Shown here one piece after another: positions 4,359 to 5,444 of a stretch of DNA of 5,444 bases. The first letter of the stretch is position 1; each line of letters starts with the position of its first letter. A program made the position numbers and the translations under genes. Origin of the DNA: Actinomycetota bacterium (GTDB lineage Bacteria > Actinomycetota > Actinomycetes > S36-B12); NCBI GenBank assembly GCA_009726075.1, contig WLND01000140.1:1-5444 (forward strand), read 5' to 3'. The notes under the pieces are model-generated. The model saw nothing but the letters and a program-made list of their open reading frames with translations. It did not search any database and was not told the origin of the DNA.

Positions 4359-5444
4359 GTGCCACTCTCGGATGGGGTCAAGCGACTCCTCGTCGGTCGA
4401 GCGCTGCGCAGCGACCGTCTGCACGACACGTTCCTGCCCAAGCGCATCGCGCTGCCGGTGTTCGCCAGCGATGCGCTGTCGTCCAATGCGTATGCGACGC
4501 AGGAGATCCTGCTCGTCCTATCGCTGGGCGGCCTGTCCCTCTACTCGTTCGGCCCATGGGTAGCCGCCGCGGTCATCGTCATCTACTTCACCGTCGTGGC
4601 GTCGTACCGGCAGAACGTGCACGCCTACCCGAGCGGGGGCGGCGACTACGAGGTCGTCTCACACAACCTCGGGCCGAACTGGGGCGTTCTCGTCGCAAGT
4701 GCCCTGCTCATCGACTACGTCCTCACGGTCGCCGTGTCTATCTCGTCTGCTGTCGCCAACCTCTCGTCCGCACTTCCCTTCATCGGGCAGCACGGCACCT
4801 GGTGGGCCGTGGGCATCATTGCCGTGATCACGCTCCTGAACCTCCGCGGGATCAAGGAATCGGGTGCACTGTTTGCCATCCCGGTCTACTTCTTCATGGC
4901 GTCTATTTTCATCATGATCGGTGTCGCCGTGTTCCGGCTTGCGACCGGGAGCGAGATGCAGGCCGAGAGCGCCGACTGGCAGGTCATCCCCGAGGCATCG
5001 TTCGCGGGGTTTGCCCTCGTCTTCGTGGTCGCCCGCGCATTCTCGTCCGGCACGACCGCGCTCACCGGCATTGAGGCAGTCTCCAACGGGGTCCCGGCAT
5101 TCCGTCCCCCCAAGTCCAAGAACGCCGCCACCACGCTGTTCCTCCTCGGCGCGATCTCGATGGCGATGTTCACCGGAATCACGTGGCTGGCGCTCCAGAC
5201 AGGCGTCCGTGTCACGGAATTCAACAAGGACCTGATCGGTCTCCCGGCCGGCCAGGAGCAGAAGACCGTCATCGTTCAGATCGCCAACGCGGTCTTCGAC
5301 AACGCCTACCTGCCGGTCATCATCATCACGTTCGCGACCGCCCTGATTCTGGCCCTCGCGGCGAACACGGCCTTCAATGGCTTTCCGGTGCTGGGCTCGA
5401 TTCTGGCCCGCGACGGATACCTGCCCAAGCAATTGCATACGCGA
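4359..5444 (+). CDS. KimA-like APC-superfamily (probable potassium) transporter, N-terminal part (cut by right edge)
   Basis: The first 362 codons of a large integral membrane transporter run off the window. Relatives I know, KimA/YdaO of Bacillus subtilis and Rv2690c, are about 600-660 residues, so roughly 250-300 residues are missing. It opens with a basic amphipathic stretch (RLLVGRALRSDRLHDTFLPKR), then about eight hydrophobic segments at roughly 30-56, 64-83, 106-135, 147-163, 168-194, 212-235, 256-281 and 312-346. The broken first helix carries ASDALSSNAYATQE (36-49), and PSGGGDYEV (91-99) is a family signature. Asp38, Tyr45, Asp119, Tyr120, Thr123, Ser127 and Thr232 align, at a constant offset of two, with the residues I recall lining the KimA potassium site. 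This favours proton-coupled potassium uptake over amino acid transport, though annotation pipelines often say APC amino acid permease. Divergence from two TrkA-type genes agrees. GTG 4359 is preferred; an in-frame GTG at 4338 is an alternative. Confidence 0.88.
   Translation, partial: MPLSDGVKRLLVGRALRSDRLHDTFLPKRIALPVFASDALSSNAYATQEILLVLSLGGLSLYSFGPWVAAAVIVIYFTVVASYRQNVHAYPSGGGDYEVVSHNLGPNWGVLVASALLIDYVLTVAVSISSAVANLSSALPFIGQHGTWWAVGIIAVITLLNLRGIKESGALFAIPVYFFMASIFIMIGVAVFRLATGSEMQAESADWQVIPEASFAGFALVFVVARAFSSGTTALTGIEAVSNGVPAFRPPKSKNAATTLFLLGAISMAMFTGITWLALQTGVRVTEFNKDLIGLPAGQEQKTVIVQIANAVFDNAYLPVIIITFATALILALAANTAFNGFPVLGSILARDGYLPKQLHTR

Noticed and set aside
3654..4424. Long minus-strand reading frame upstream of the ceoC-like start
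   Set aside because: Only the part from ATG 3653 onward gives a TrkA protein. The upstream portion is out of frame with the real ceoB-like gene and is arginine-rich shadow coding.
4316..4486. 57-residue N-terminal extension of the ceoB-like protein
   Set aside because: The extension is serine- and arginine-rich, antisense to the transporter N-terminus, and precedes the natural first strand of the Rossmann fold.
4659..5438. 259-codon minus-strand frame opposite the transporter
   Set aside because: It is highly charged and low-complexity (G, R, D, E rich), the mirror of a hydrophobic membrane protein in GC-rich DNA.
1..5444. Undescribed defence, mobile or RNA-guided system
   Set aside because: Every stretch over 90 bp is covered by recognised conserved actinobacterial genes. 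No integrase, transposase, nuclease, reverse transcriptase, inverted terminal repeats or spaced repeats were seen.

Overview
The window reads as chromosomal DNA of a high-GC actinobacterium (Actinomycetota). The evidence is GC-rich coding with G/C-ending codons, many GTG starts, and a gene order I recognise from memory as matching the Mycobacterium tuberculosis Rv2698-Rv2690c neighbourhood: DUF3093 protein, dUTPase, DUF3710 protein, OB-fold protein, DUF3159 membrane protein, two TrkA/RCK proteins (CeoC and CeoB) and an APC-type permease. The dUTPase lacks features I associate with mycobacteria, so a non-mycobacterial actinobacterium is more likely. I cannot name a genus.

Layout. Bases 1-161 (minus strand) hold the N-terminal part of a DUF3093 membrane protein. 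A 90-bp divergent spacer (162-251) follows. Next comes a tightly packed plus-strand run: PaaI-like hotdog thioesterase (252-839), dut (836-1297), DUF3710 protein (1294-1920), OB-fold protein (1937-2296) and DUF3159 membrane protein (2293-3003). The genes are joined by 4-base GTGA/ATGA stop-start overlaps, except for a 16-base gap before the OB-fold gene. The DUF3159 gene overlaps tail-to-tail by 10 bases with a minus-strand pair, ceoC-like (2994-3653) and ceoB-like (3653-4315). A 43-bp divergent spacer separates that pair from a plus-strand KimA-like APC transporter, which runs off the right edge (4359 to beyond 5444). No intergenic stretch exceeds 90 bp, and I see no RNA gene, mobile element or CRISPR array.

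How the genes work together. dut makes dUMP and keeps uracil out of DNA. The thioesterase, DUF3710 and OB-fold genes share its operon but have no proven link to that job. The right half looks like a potassium module: two soluble NAD/RCK-type regulatory proteins diverge from a KimA-like transporter, and the visible part of that transporter keeps the residues I recall as the KimA potassium site. No TrkH/TrkG channel gene is present.

The most distinctive regulatory pattern is that all five genes that start a transcript or follow a gap (DUF3093, thioesterase, OB-fold, ceoB, transporter) have a TANNNT -10-like hexamer ending 6-8 bases before the start codon and no clear Shine-Dalgarno sequence. 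This is the geometry of leaderless transcripts. Overall this is a conserved core-genome segment. I found no convincing new defence, mobile or RNA-guided system.
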